This document shows positions 45,103 to 53,375 of a stretch of 64,000 nt of DNA, in pieces. Position 1 is the first letter of the stretch, and each line of letters begins with the position of its first letter. The DNA is from JBKHYJ01 sp046565505 (GTDB lineage: Bacteria; Acidobacteriota; Blastocatellia; UBA7656). Location of the stretch: the NCBI GenBank assembly GCA_046565505.1, contig JBKHYJ010000131.1, positions 60,130 through 124,129 on the forward strand, given 5' to 3'. The notes under the pieces were generated by a model that was not told where the DNA came from, did no database searches, and saw only the letters and a list, made by a program, of their open reading frames with translations. Made by a program: the position numbers and the translations under genes.

Positions 45103-45641
45103 AACAGAGCCTCTTGGCCTTTATTCTCCGCACCGCCGGCGGAAAATATCAAGCGGCCGGCGCGCGCAATCTGAGCCTGATGCTGCGCTTGACTCGGATG
45201 GGGCGCTTCGCCTTGTAGAAGAGGCCCCCGGCGCGTATACGCCCATCGCCTCCCCCACGCCCGGGAAAGTAATTCCTCCGCCGAAAAGCTATTAACGTAA
45301 GGCCCGGACGGCGCATGACAAAGGCATGCGGCAGGGCATGCGAAGCGAGTATATCATTGTCAGGCGTGGCCCGCTCATTGTGTTGCGCCCTTCTCTGCCA
45401 TCAAGACATACTCGGCGGGGAAGGAGATCGCGGACCTAAAACTTTACCGCCCGATGCTGCCCGGTAATATTAATTCCAAGCTTTACAATTTACCCCATTT
45501 GGTTTAGATTTGCCTCCTACGCATCGGCCGCTCCGCAATGCCCCGAAGCAGGATCACCGCTTGTGAATATTGCGGGGCTTATCAAACGGCTCTGGTAATA
45601 GAAGATAAAACCGGCGAATTATTCATGGCCTGGCAGGTTGA

Positions 45642-45815
45642 AAGACTCTTCAAGAACTGCGCATTAATAACACCACTTGCGGTGACGACAGTATGGCTTG
45701 CTCTGACAACTTTTGGGTCCCGAACTCGAATGCTTGCCCGAACGCCGTTCGCTATTACACCTATTACAGTTACGGTACCTGCGGGGACGTAGGTAGGTAT
45801 CAGACGTGTCCTTAA
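45642..45815 (+). CDS. Possible small Cys-rich peptide gene or remnant
   Basis: The frame opens after a TGA at 45639-45641 and ends at TAA 45813-45815. Its last 49 residues look like real protein rather than shadow: NNTTCGDDSMACSDNFW, VPNSNACPNAVRYYTYYS and YGTCGDVGRYQTCP, with five Cys and many Asn, Tyr and Thr. The only ATG in frame is at 45693, which would give 40 residues starting MACSDNFW with no good ribosome site. It may therefore be the broken end of a larger exported protein, or a small precursor peptide with a non-ATG start. A SAM-dependent methyltransferase gene lies 228 bases downstream, but a hairpin terminator separates them. Confidence 0.3.
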   Translation, partial: KTLQELRINNTTCGDDSMACSDNFWVPNSNACPNAVRYYTYYSYGTCGDVGRYQTCP

Positions 45816-45992
45816 TTTTTTGTGGCGGGTTAGCTTAGCAAGACTGTTTACTATAGATTGTAGTGGCCCATTTGCTGCTAAGTCGCGACTATACCGCCGC
45901 TCTATTTAATTAATTACATCCGGTCACGTCGTTCGTCCGGGGCACGGGCAGGTGTCTCGGACTTACGGGTCTAATACACTACGGCATCTAAC

Positions 45993-46021
45993 AAGCCCGC
46001 CCCTTCTGCTTGGACGGGCTT
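45993..46021 (+). terminator. Hairpin just before the methyltransferase gene
   Basis: AAGCCCG/CGGGCTT stem (45993-45999 with 46015-46021), 15-base loop partly paired, followed by TACTAAAAAGG. It may be a terminator or an attenuator in the leader, since the ribosome site GGAGGAG lies just beyond it. Confidence 0.5.
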
Positions 46022-46043
46022 TACTAAAAAGGAGGAGCTGGCC

Positions 46044-46838
46044 ATGTATCAAAGACCCAACAAAAAGTATTTTGAAACACCGGGGGTGCCCGAGTATTAC
46101 GGAGACGCTAAAAGTATAGTCAGGGCGGAAGAACTGATTTATTCAAGCCTGCGAACTGAACTCAAGGACAAGCCGATACTCGACCTCGGTGTCGGGGGAG
46201 GCCGGACGACGCCCCACCTCAGGGCGATCAGCCGAAACTATATCGGCGCGGATTACTCCGAGAAGATGATCGACCTATGCCGGCAGAAATTTGCCGACGC
46301 CACCTTTGAAGTCTGCGACGCCACCCGGATGTCGATCTTCCAGGATGAGCAGTTCGCCGCCGTCTTCGTTCTGGGCAGCGGGATAGATGAAGTCAGCAAA
46401 TCGGATCGTATCGTCGCCTTGGGGGAGATCTATCGAGTGCTCAAGCCGAATGGGATCTTTGTTCTTTCGTGCCATAACCTTGATTCCAACCCTTTCGCAT
46501 TCAGCGGGTTCTCTTTTTCGCCCCGCGCGACCGTGCTCATCTCGGATAATGCCAAGCGCCTCATGATTTACGCCGGGCTCTCGTTGAGCCGCCTTTGGAT
46601 CAAGCTCAATAAGAAGGGTCATGCAGTTATCATCGAGTATCAATACCTGCCTAAGAGGAAAGAAAATGCTCCTGGCATGATACTCCCGACGTATTACATA
46701 AAGAAAGACGCGCAGAGGCAACAACTGTTAGACGCCGGTTTCTCTCAGGCACACGTATTGAGTATGGACGGCGTTACGCTCGGGGACGGGGATTCGTCTA
46801 AAGACATGTTCCTTCACTACATCGTTCGCAAGGTGTGA
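46044..46838 (+). CDS. Class I SAM-dependent methyltransferase
   Basis: 264 residues with GGAGGAG upstream. Motif I is PILDLGVGGGRTTPHL (about 48-63), then ADYSEKMIDLCRQKF (motif II region), FEVCDATRM, and FAAVFVLGSGIDEV with LGEIYRVLKPNGIFVLSCHNL (motifs post-II and III). The C-terminal part, with a hydrophobic Ser/Leu stretch and TYYIKKDAQRQQLLDAGF, is typical of Methyltransf_11/25 enzymes. The substrate cannot be told. Codon use and base composition are less G/C-biased than those of the flanking glycosidase genes, which hints at acquisition by transfer. Confidence 0.85.
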   Translation: MYQRPNKKYFETPGVPEYYGDAKSIVRAEELIYSSLRTELKDKPILDLGVGGGRTTPHLRAISRNYIGADYSEKMIDLCRQKFADATFEVCDATRMSIFQDEQFAAVFVLGSGIDEVSKSDRIVALGEIYRVLKPNGIFVLSCHNLDSNPFAFSGFSFSPRATVLISDNAKRLMIYAGLSLSRLWIKLNKKGHAVIIEYQYLPKRKENAPGMILPTYYIKKDAQRQQLLDAGFSQAHVLSMDGVTLGDGDSSKDMFLHYIVRKV

Positions 46839-47179
46839 CAGTGAGCGGCGGCTGAGTAGGCGGTGGTAAAAGGCCATGAGCCGCGTTAATCGCAATACCA
46901 TTTCGCGGGCCATGACTTTTACCGCCGCCGGGCCGCGGATCGAGCTACTGGCGCTGCCTAAACACGTTACCCGCTCACCCTTGCAGTCGGGCTATAACCC
47001 GAAGCGGCCCATCTTTCCATCAAGCATGTGCGCCCGACCATTTTTTGCTAGAATGCCTTCGTCCATTTGAACACCACTGCATCTCGTAAGCATGAGATTT
47101 TTTCGCGCAATCAGCTCTTTAGCGGAGTCTCAGTCAGGTCGATTATCTTCCAGGGGCTACCCGCTTGAAAAAGGTAAGA
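46839..47179. other. Intergenic, 341 bp, nothing recognised
   Basis: Short frames overlap on both strands with no recognisable protein. AAAAAGGT before 47180 serves as a modest ribosome site for the next gene; no clear promoter was picked out. Confidence 0.5.
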
Positions 47180-49078
47180 ATGTATAACCTGAAGCCACTT
47201 GCGCCTGCCGCGCGAGCAATACTCCTGCTGCTCCTTTCAGCCCCCGTCTGCGCGGCCGAAGGCGCTCCCGAAATTCTCAAGGTCGAGCCGCCCGGCTGGT
47301 GGGCGGGCCATTCCATCAACCCCGTGCGCGTGATGGTCCGAGGCCGCAACCTCGCGGGCGCGCGAGTGGGGGCCGCGGGGCCGGGCCTTCGCGTCGCGGG
47401 GCCGCCGAAAGTGAACGCGAATGGCACCTACCTGTTTGTAGATATTTCAATCGCCGCGAGTGCCCTGCCCGGAGCGCGCGTATTAAAGATCACCACGCCG
47501 CACGGGGCCGCCGACGCGCCATTCGAGATTCTCACGCGGCTCGCGCGCGAGGGCCGATTCCAGGGGGTCAGTGACGACGACATTATTTATTTGATAATGC
47601 CCGACCGCTTCAGCAATGGCGACAGGTCGAACGACGACCCCGCGAAATCGAAGGGGTTATTCGACCGCTCGAAGCCGAGGTTTTATCACGGCGGCGACCT
47701 GCGCGGCATTATCGACCGGCTAGCCTACTTGAGGGATTTAGGCGTCACCGCCATATGGCTCAATCCGTGGTACGACAACACGGACAGGGCGGACGAAAAA
47801 GAGGCTTACGAGGGGCAGCCCACGACGGGATACCACGGATACGGCGCGGTCGATTTTTATGGCGTCGAAGAACACCTGGGCGACCTCGCCACGCTTCGCG
47901 AGCTGGTCGAAAAAGCGCATGCGCTCGGCATCAAGGTGATTCAGGACCAGGTGGCTAATCACACGGGCCCTTACCACCCCTGGGTGAAGGACACGCCGAC
48001 GCCGGCCTGGTTCAATGGGACTGAGGCGAATCATATCGACGAGAGCTGGCAGACCTGGGCGGTGAAAGACCGAAGCTCCTCGCCGCAGGTCTTGCGGTCC
48101 GTGCTCGACGGGTGGTTCATAAACATTCTGCCCGACTTGAATCAGAATGACCCCGAGGCGCGCCGCTACATAATTCAAAACACCCTGTGGTGGGTCGGCG
48201 TCACGGGCCTTGACGCGATAAGGCAGGACACGCTGCCCTACGTGCCGCGCACGTTCTGGAAGGATTGGGCGGGCGCGATCAGGCGCGAGTACCCGCGGCT
48301 CAACGTCATAGGCGAGACCTACGACGGCGACCCGGCGCAGGTGGCATTCTTCCAGGGCGGAGCCGCGCAGTGGGACGGCGTCGATTCGGGCATTGACACG
48401 GAATTCGATTTCCCGCTCTTCTACGCCATACGTGACGCATTCGCCAAGGGCGGGAGCGTGAAGAAGCTCGCCGAAGTATTGTCGCACGATTACCTCTACG
48501 CGAACCCGAACATCCTCGTGACGTTCCTCGGGCTGCACGACATGCTCCGGTTCATGAGCGAGGATAAGGCCACGCGCGAGGGGCTGATGCTGGCGCAAAC
48601 TTTCCTGATGACGACGCGCGGCATCCCGCTGATATATTACGGCGACGAGATCGCTATGGAGGGTGGGGGCGACCCCGACAACCGGCGCGATTTCCCCGGC
48701 GGGTTCCCGGCCGACCTGCGCGACGCCTTCACGCCAGACGGGCGCTCGCGCCACGAGCGTGAGGTGTTCGACCACCTAAGGCGCGTCATGCGCCTCCGGC
48801 GCGAGGTGGAATCGCTCCGCCGCGGGCGGCTCGTCACGCTCGCCGTATCCGATCAACAGTACGCATTCGCGAGGCAGACCGCGCGGCAGTCTGCCATCGT
48901 AGTCTTCAACAATGATGACAAGGAGGCGCTTGTGGAGGTAGACATATCGCCGCTGAAGCTCGCGGGCGCAGGTAAGCTCGCGGACAGATTGGCGGCGGCC
49001 AGGGACGTTCGGGTTGATAAAGCGGTGTTGCGCGCCACGATGCCCGCCCGTTCTGCCAGCGTCTTCACGACCGACTAG
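47180..49078 (+). CDS. Exported GH13 alpha-amylase-family enzyme (cyclomaltodextrinase/neopullulanase-like)
   Basis: 632 residues from the ATG at 47180 (an in-frame TTG lies at 47165). A signal peptide runs to APVCAAEG. Residues about 25-120 are an N-terminal Ig-like domain (ILKVEPPGWWAGHSINPVRV) as in cyclomaltodextrinases. The GH13 barrel has DIIYLIMPDRFSNGD, VIQDQVANHTGPYHPWV, nucleophile Asp in GLDAIRQDTLPYVP, Glu in RLNVIGETYDGDP, and the third Asp in VTFLGLHDMLRFMSE, where the usual Asn of 'NHD' is Leu. LIYYGDEIAMEGGGDPDNRR follows. It hydrolyses cyclic or linear maltodextrins and pullulan. It leads a three-gene set with the transporter and a second GH13. Confidence 0.94.
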   Translation: MYNLKPLAPAARAILLLLLSAPVCAAEGAPEILKVEPPGWWAGHSINPVRVMVRGRNLAGARVGAAGPGLRVAGPPKVNANGTYLFVDISIAASALPGARVLKITTPHGAADAPFEILTRLAREGRFQGVSDDDIIYLIMPDRFSNGDRSNDDPAKSKGLFDRSKPRFYHGGDLRGIIDRLAYLRDLGVTAIWLNPWYDNTDRADEKEAYEGQPTTGYHGYGAVDFYGVEEHLGDLATLRELVEKAHALGIKVIQDQVANHTGPYHPWVKDTPTPAWFNGTEANHIDESWQTWAVKDRSSSPQVLRSVLDGWFINILPDLNQNDPEARRYIIQNTLWWVGVTGLDAIRQDTLPYVPRTFWKDWAGAIRREYPRLNVIGETYDGDPAQVAFFQGGAAQWDGVDSGIDTEFDFPLFYAIRDAFAKGGSVKKLAEVLSHDYLYANPNILVTFLGLHDMLRFMSEDKATREGLMLAQTFLMTTRGIPLIYYGDEIAMEGGGDPDNRRDFPGGFPADLRDAFTPDGRSRHEREVFDHLRRVMRLRREVESLRRGRLVTLAVSDQQYAFARQTARQSAIVVFNNDDKEALVEVDISPLKLAGAGKLADRLAAARDVRVDKAVLRATMPARSASVFTTD

Positions 49079-49112
49079 TGCCCCGCCGCGGCGCGAAAAA
49101 TGGAGAACCTAG

Positions 49113-50510
49113 ATGAATAAACCTCGCCTGAGCTTCTGGCAAATCTGGAACATGAGCTTCGGGTTCCTGGGCATCCAGTTCGGCTGGGGGTTGCAGCTAG
49201 CCAACATGAGCGGCATTTATACGTACCTGGGGGCGGAGCCCGACAGGATACCGCTGCTGTGGCTGGCCGGGCCGATGACGGGGCTGATAGTGCAGCCTAT
49301 CATCGGCTCGATGAGCGACAGGACGTGGAACCGGCTGGGGCGTCGGCGGCCATACTTCCTCGTCGGCGCCATCCTTTCGAGCGTCGCGCTTTTTTTCATG
49401 CCCGACTCGTCCGCGCTGTGGATGGCCGCCGGGCTGCTCTGGATTCTGGACGCGAGCATTAACGTCAGCATGGAGCCTTTCCGCGCCTTCGTCGCCGACA
49501 AGCTGAACGCGGACCAGCGCACCGTCGGCTTCATAATGCAGAGCTTCTTCATAGGCGTCGGGCAGTCCCTGGCGAACGCGCTGCCATACCTCTTCAGGCA
49601 GGGCGGCGTCACGGGCAGGACGGCCGGCGGCATACCGCTGACGATTCAATACTCGTTCAAGCTCGGGGCGGTCGCCTTCCTGCTCGCGGTGTTGTGGACC
49701 GTCATCACGTCGAAAGAGTACCCGCCCGAAGACCCGGAAGAATTTCGCAGGAGTAAAGCCGAAACGCGCGGCGCGGGGAAAGCCCTGCGCGAGATCTTTT
49801 CGGCCATACGCGGGATGCCGGAAACCATGAGGCAGCTCGCCGTGGTCCAGGTCTTCACCTGGCTCGGGCTGTTTTGCATGTGGATGTTCTTCGGCCTGAT
49901 GACATCCCGCCACGTCTTCGGCACCGCGGATTCAAGCTCCGCTCGCTTCGCCGAGGGGGGCGAGTGGGGAGGAATCTGTTTCATGGTCTATTCGGTCGTC
50001 TGCTTCGTGGTCGCCTTCGCGCTGCCCAAACTGGCCGCCGCCACCAGCCGCAAGGCCGTACATGCGGTCGCGCTCGTCTGCGGGGGCGGCGGGCTCCTCT
50101 CGACCTACTTCATCCACGATCAATACGTCTTGCTGTTGACGATGGTGGGCGTAGGCATAGCCTGGGCCTCGATCCTCGCGATGCCTTACGCCATACTGTC
50201 GGGCGCGCTGCCGCCCGCGCGGATGGGCGTCTACATGGGCATCTTCAATTTCTTCATAGTCATCCCGGAGATCATCGCCTCGCTCACGTTCCAGCCGCTC
50301 GTCAAAAGCGTATTTAACAACAACCCGCTTTACGTGGTGATGCTCGGCGGGGCCTGCATGCTGGTCGCCGCGGCGCTCGTCGCTCGCGTGCGCGACACGG
50401 CCGACCGCGCCGCGCCGGCCGCGGTAATCAGGGCCGACGAGCGCCAGCCGCTCGCCGCCCAGGAGTCGGCCCAGCCAGTGCCGAGCACCGGCCTGGTGGA
50501 CGAGAAATAG
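49113..50510 (+). CDS. MFS sugar transporter (GPH/SLC45-like maltose-sucrose type)
   Basis: 465 residues, about 12 membrane helices. It begins 34 bases after the GH13 stop, with ATGGAGAA as ribosome site. SFGFLGIQFGWGLQLANMSG and PLLWLAGPMTGLIVQPIIG then SMSDRTWNRLGRRRPYFLVG (the MFS loop 2-3 signature) and DASINVSMEPFRAFVAD are typical of the SLC45/sucrose-maltose symporter group found beside maltose genes. It should carry maltose or short dextrins across the inner membrane with protons. The C-terminus is a short Ala/Pro-rich cytoplasmic tail. Confidence 0.9.
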   Translation: MNKPRLSFWQIWNMSFGFLGIQFGWGLQLANMSGIYTYLGAEPDRIPLLWLAGPMTGLIVQPIIGSMSDRTWNRLGRRRPYFLVGAILSSVALFFMPDSSALWMAAGLLWILDASINVSMEPFRAFVADKLNADQRTVGFIMQSFFIGVGQSLANALPYLFRQGGVTGRTAGGIPLTIQYSFKLGAVAFLLAVLWTVITSKEYPPEDPEEFRRSKAETRGAGKALREIFSAIRGMPETMRQLAVVQVFTWLGLFCMWMFFGLMTSRHVFGTADSSSARFAEGGEWGGICFMVYSVVCFVVAFALPKLAAATSRKAVHAVALVCGGGGLLSTYFIHDQYVLLLTMVGVGIAWASILAMPYAILSGALPPARMGVYMGIFNFFIVIPEIIASLTFQPLVKSVFNNNPLYVVMLGGACMLVAAALVARVRDTADRAAPAAVIRADERQPLAAQESAQPVPSTGLVDEK

Positions 50511-50569
50511 GTGAGTATACGGCCGCCTGCGGGGCCGCCCGCGGGCCGCAGGCAAAGAGAAAACCGGCC

Positions 50570-51976
50570 ATGTTGAAATCACTCTCCCCGCGCCCCCGCG
50601 GCCTTGCCGCAACCGCTTTATTATTAGCCATGCTCTGCGGCGTCGCCCCGGCGCGCGGGCCGCAACGCGACGTGGGGCGAGAAGCGGCGCGGCCGTCTCG
50701 CGAGTGGGTGCGCGACGCCATCATCTACGAGGTCTTCCCGCGCGCGTTCTCCGCTAAAGGCGACTTCGACGCGATCACCGCGCGGCTCGACGATTTGAAG
50801 GCCCTGGGGGTGACGGTGCTGTGGCTGATGCCGATTCACGTCATGGGCCGTGAGAAGAAGAAGGGGACTATCGGGAGCCCATACGCCGTGCGCGATTACT
50901 ACTCCATCAACCCCGATTACGGCGCGAAGGATGATTTGAGGCGGCTCGTCGCGGAGTCCCACAGGCGCGGCATGAAAGTCATCATAGACATCGTTGCTAA
51001 CCACACGTCCTGGGACAGCGTGATGATGAAGACGCCCGAATTCTACCGCCGCGACCAATCGGGCAAGATCATCTCGCCTTACGATTGGACGGACGTGGCG
51101 GCTTTGAATTACGACAACCCGCGCCTGCGCGATTACATGACGGACATGCTGAAATACTGGATTCGCGAATTCGACCTCGACGGCTACCGCTGTGACGTGG
51201 CCGGCGAGGTCCCGGCCTCTTTCTGGGAGGCCGCGCGCGCGGAGTTGGAGAAGATCAAGCCCGACATCATGATGCTGGCCGAGGCGTCCAAGCCTGAGCT
51301 TCTGGTTAAGGCATTCGACCTCGACTACGCATGGCCGTTTCACAGCGCGCTCAACGAAGTGCTGATGGGCGAGCGCCCGGCGTCTCACCTGCGCGACGTG
51401 TGGGAAGAGCAGCGCGCGAAGTTCCCGAGGGGCGCGCTCCACATGCGGTTCTCGGACAATCACGACGAGCGCAGGGCCATCGCCAGATTCGGCGAGCGGG
51501 GTGCGCTCGCGGCGTCGGCGCTGGTCTTCACCATGAATGGCGTGCCTCTGATTTACAACGGGATGGAAGTGGGAGACACGGCTGAATCGGGCGCGCCCGC
51601 GCTCTTCGAGAAGCTCCCGATCTTCTGGCAGATGGCGGAGCGCCGGCCGGAGTTCCCGCGCTTCTACCGCCAGATGACGGCGCTGCGGGCCGCGCATGCG
51701 GCCCTGCGCCAGGGCGAGACAGACTGGCTTCGCAACTCTGACGAAACGCGCGTCGTGAGTTATTCGCGCCGCGCGGGCGGCGAAGAGTTTTTGATGGCGA
51801 TCAACTTCTCGAATCGCCCGTTCGTAGGGTGGGTCGAAGTGGCGGGCGGGCCGGCGTTCGTTGACGTGACGCCGCGCTTGAGAGATACGGCCGAAAAAGA
51901 GACCCGGCCCGTCGCCCTGCCGGCGCTCGCCCTCGACGCCTGGGGATTCCGCATCTTTCGCCGCGCCCTACGGTAA
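50570..51976 (+). CDS. Exported GH13 alpha-amylase/alpha-glucosidase
   Basis: 468 residues with a signal-like N-terminus (GLAATALLLAMLCGVAPARG). The compact GH13 has DAIIYEVFPRAFSAKGDF, GVTVLWLMPIHVMGREKKKG, MKVIIDIVANHTSWDS, nucleophile Asp in FDLDGYRCDVAGEVP, Glu in DIMMLAEASKPELL, and FSDNHDERRAIARFG with the third Asp. VPLIYNGMEVGD follows. It ends in a short domain C. It acts on alpha-1,4-glucans in the periplasm. It is the last gene of the GH13-MFS-GH13 set (59 bases after the transporter). No LacI-type regulator is seen nearby. Confidence 0.94.
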   Translation: MLKSLSPRPRGLAATALLLAMLCGVAPARGPQRDVGREAARPSREWVRDAIIYEVFPRAFSAKGDFDAITARLDDLKALGVTVLWLMPIHVMGREKKKGTIGSPYAVRDYYSINPDYGAKDDLRRLVAESHRRGMKVIIDIVANHTSWDSVMMKTPEFYRRDQSGKIISPYDWTDVAALNYDNPRLRDYMTDMLKYWIREFDLDGYRCDVAGEVPASFWEAARAELEKIKPDIMMLAEASKPELLVKAFDLDYAWPFHSALNEVLMGERPASHLRDVWEEQRAKFPRGALHMRFSDNHDERRAIARFGERGALAASALVFTMNGVPLIYNGMEVGDTAESGAPALFEKLPIFWQMAERRPEFPRFYRQMTALRAAHAALRQGETDWLRNSDETRVVSYSRRAGGEEFLMAINFSNRPFVGWVEVAGGPAFVDVTPRLRDTAEKETRPVALPALALDAWGFRIFRRALR

Positions 51977-52031
51977 AGATATGTCGGTCTGATCTCAGGT
52001 CAACGTCTCGGCCTCGCTCTAAATCGTAATC

Positions 52032-53375
52032 TCACTTGTTCTTCGCCCGGCCGGCCGGCAGCAGCTTGATCGCAAGCATCGCGCGCCGCGCCTCCGGGTT
52101 GCGCATGAACCAGCGCCACACGTTCCCGGTCCGAAGGTTCTCTGCGCTGAGCAGCGTGATGCCTACGTTGATCCCTATCACGTCAGGCCCGACCCACCCC
52201 GCGTTCGGGTTGAAGGCGTCAGCAAACCCGTACTTGGCATAGACGCGGTCGCCGAATTTTTCATGCATGGCCCGCAAGGCCCGGAGCGAAATATCCGGCG
52301 TGAACATCAACGACCCTCCCGCCGCGCACGGCACGACCGTGCCATCTATCGCGGGGTCGCGCGGCGGCCCGCCCCAAGCCACGTACCCCCGGGCGCTGTC
52401 GGAAGCCGTGATGCCCCACACGTCTGACGAGTAGCCCGGAAACTCGCGCGATAAGCTCATGCAGAACTCCCTGTGCGCGCGCGTGGCTTTAACGGAGTTC
52501 TCGAAGTAATCCGTGTGCGGGGGCCGCGCCTCTCGTCGGTTGCGGTAATCGACCCAGGCGTGCGAATACTGGTGGATGAAAAGCGGCGGCGCGCCGCTCA
52601 GGTATTTGTACCCGCCATAAGTAATCCATTCCCGCCTCCACCCGTACCACGAGCGCGCCGGGATCGGGTGGGATGGCGAGCCGATGGCTAGCAGGTAAAG
52701 TATTGTGTGCTCGCTGTAGGAATCCCAGCGGGGCTTCAAAAAACCGCCCTCGGGCTTCCACCCGTGAGAAAGAAGCGTCGGATGATTATTGAGCATCCAG
52801 CGGAAATCTACGCGCTCGTAAATCTTCGTCGCCAGGGCGTAGATTTCCGCGTCGCCGCGGAAATACTGCCTCGCCGTCAGAACGCCGCCCAGCAGCAGCG
52901 CGGTATCTATTGATGAGACTTCGCTCGCCCACCTCCGCTCGCCCGTAACCCTGTCGAGCCAGTGATAAAACCACCCGTGCTCCTGCGGTGCGCGGTCGGC
53001 GAAAAACCTCAGCGTCGCGCGCACCCGCGCGCGCGCGTCTGGAGGGTTGATCCAGCGACGTTCGGCGGCTATGGATAGGGCCGTGAGCCCGAAGCCTGTC
53101 GCGGCTATGCTCGCCACGTCGCGGTGAGTCTCGTCGTGCGGGGAGCCATCCGTCCTCGCGCGGTCTAGCACGAGCCCAGTCCGCGGGTCGGCCTGCTCCC
53201 AGAAGTAGCGGAATGAGCGGCGCGACAGGTCTTCCAGAAAAGCCTCGTCGCTCTCCGATAGCGCCGCGCGACTCGGCGGCGGATGGCTCTGTGCGGCGGC
53301 AACGGCCGCGCCGTTAATCACGCAGGAGAGCAGCAGCAGAGCACGGACGGCGCAGGTCTTCTTCTGATGCGCCAT
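52032..53375 (-). CDS. Exported GH144-like protein (PF10091 'glucoamylase' family, probable endo-beta-1,2-glucanase)
   Basis: 447 residues with a signal peptide (CAVRALLLLSCVINGAAVAAAQ). The alpha/alpha-barrel family PF10091 is recognised from FLEDLSRRSFRYFWEQADP, GLVLDRARTDGSP, ASIAATGFGLTALSIAAERRW, WASEVSSIDTALLLGGVL, LYLLAIGSPSHPIP, PPLFIHQYSHAWVDYR, and FPGYSSDVWGITASDSARGY. Several members of this family are endo-beta-1,2-glucanases (GH144), so the older label 'glucoamylase' is probably misleading. The gene starts immediately after the stop of the GH3 gene (TAG-ATG), which supports joint expression: the endo-enzyme would cut the polymer and GH3 would finish it. Confidence 0.85.
   Translation of the reverse strand: MAHQKKTCAVRALLLLSCVINGAAVAAAQSHPPPSRAALSESDEAFLEDLSRRSFRYFWEQADPRTGLVLDRARTDGSPHDETHRDVASIAATGFGLTALSIAAERRWINPPDARARVRATLRFFADRAPQEHGWFYHWLDRVTGERRWASEVSSIDTALLLGGVLTARQYFRGDAEIYALATKIYERVDFRWMLNNHPTLLSHGWKPEGGFLKPRWDSYSEHTILYLLAIGSPSHPIPARSWYGWRREWITYGGYKYLSGAPPLFIHQYSHAWVDYRNRREARPPHTDYFENSVKATRAHREFCMSLSREFPGYSSDVWGITASDSARGYVAWGGPPRDPAIDGTVVPCAAGGSLMFTPDISLRALRAMHEKFGDRVYAKYGFADAFNPNAGWVGPDVIGINVGITLLSAENLRTGNVWRWFMRNPEARRAMLAIKLLPAGRAKNK

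Larger units (their letters stand above)
45103..46043. other. Intergenic, 941 bp, A/T-richer than its surroundings, with a Cys-rich coding remnant
   Basis: The left part holds the leader of the ASPIC gene. From about 45300 the DNA becomes visibly richer in A/T. A 45642-45815 frame encodes a Cys/Tyr/Asn-rich peptide (separate entry); an overlapping frame at 45538-45792 with CEYCG near its start matches nothing. A terminator-like hairpin lies at 45993-46021. Confidence 0.5.

Noticed and set aside
45538..45792. 84-residue frame with CEYCG near its start
   Set aside because: Its second half overlaps the more protein-like Cys-rich frame and is rich in Thr/Leu/Ala without pattern; probably not a gene as it stands.
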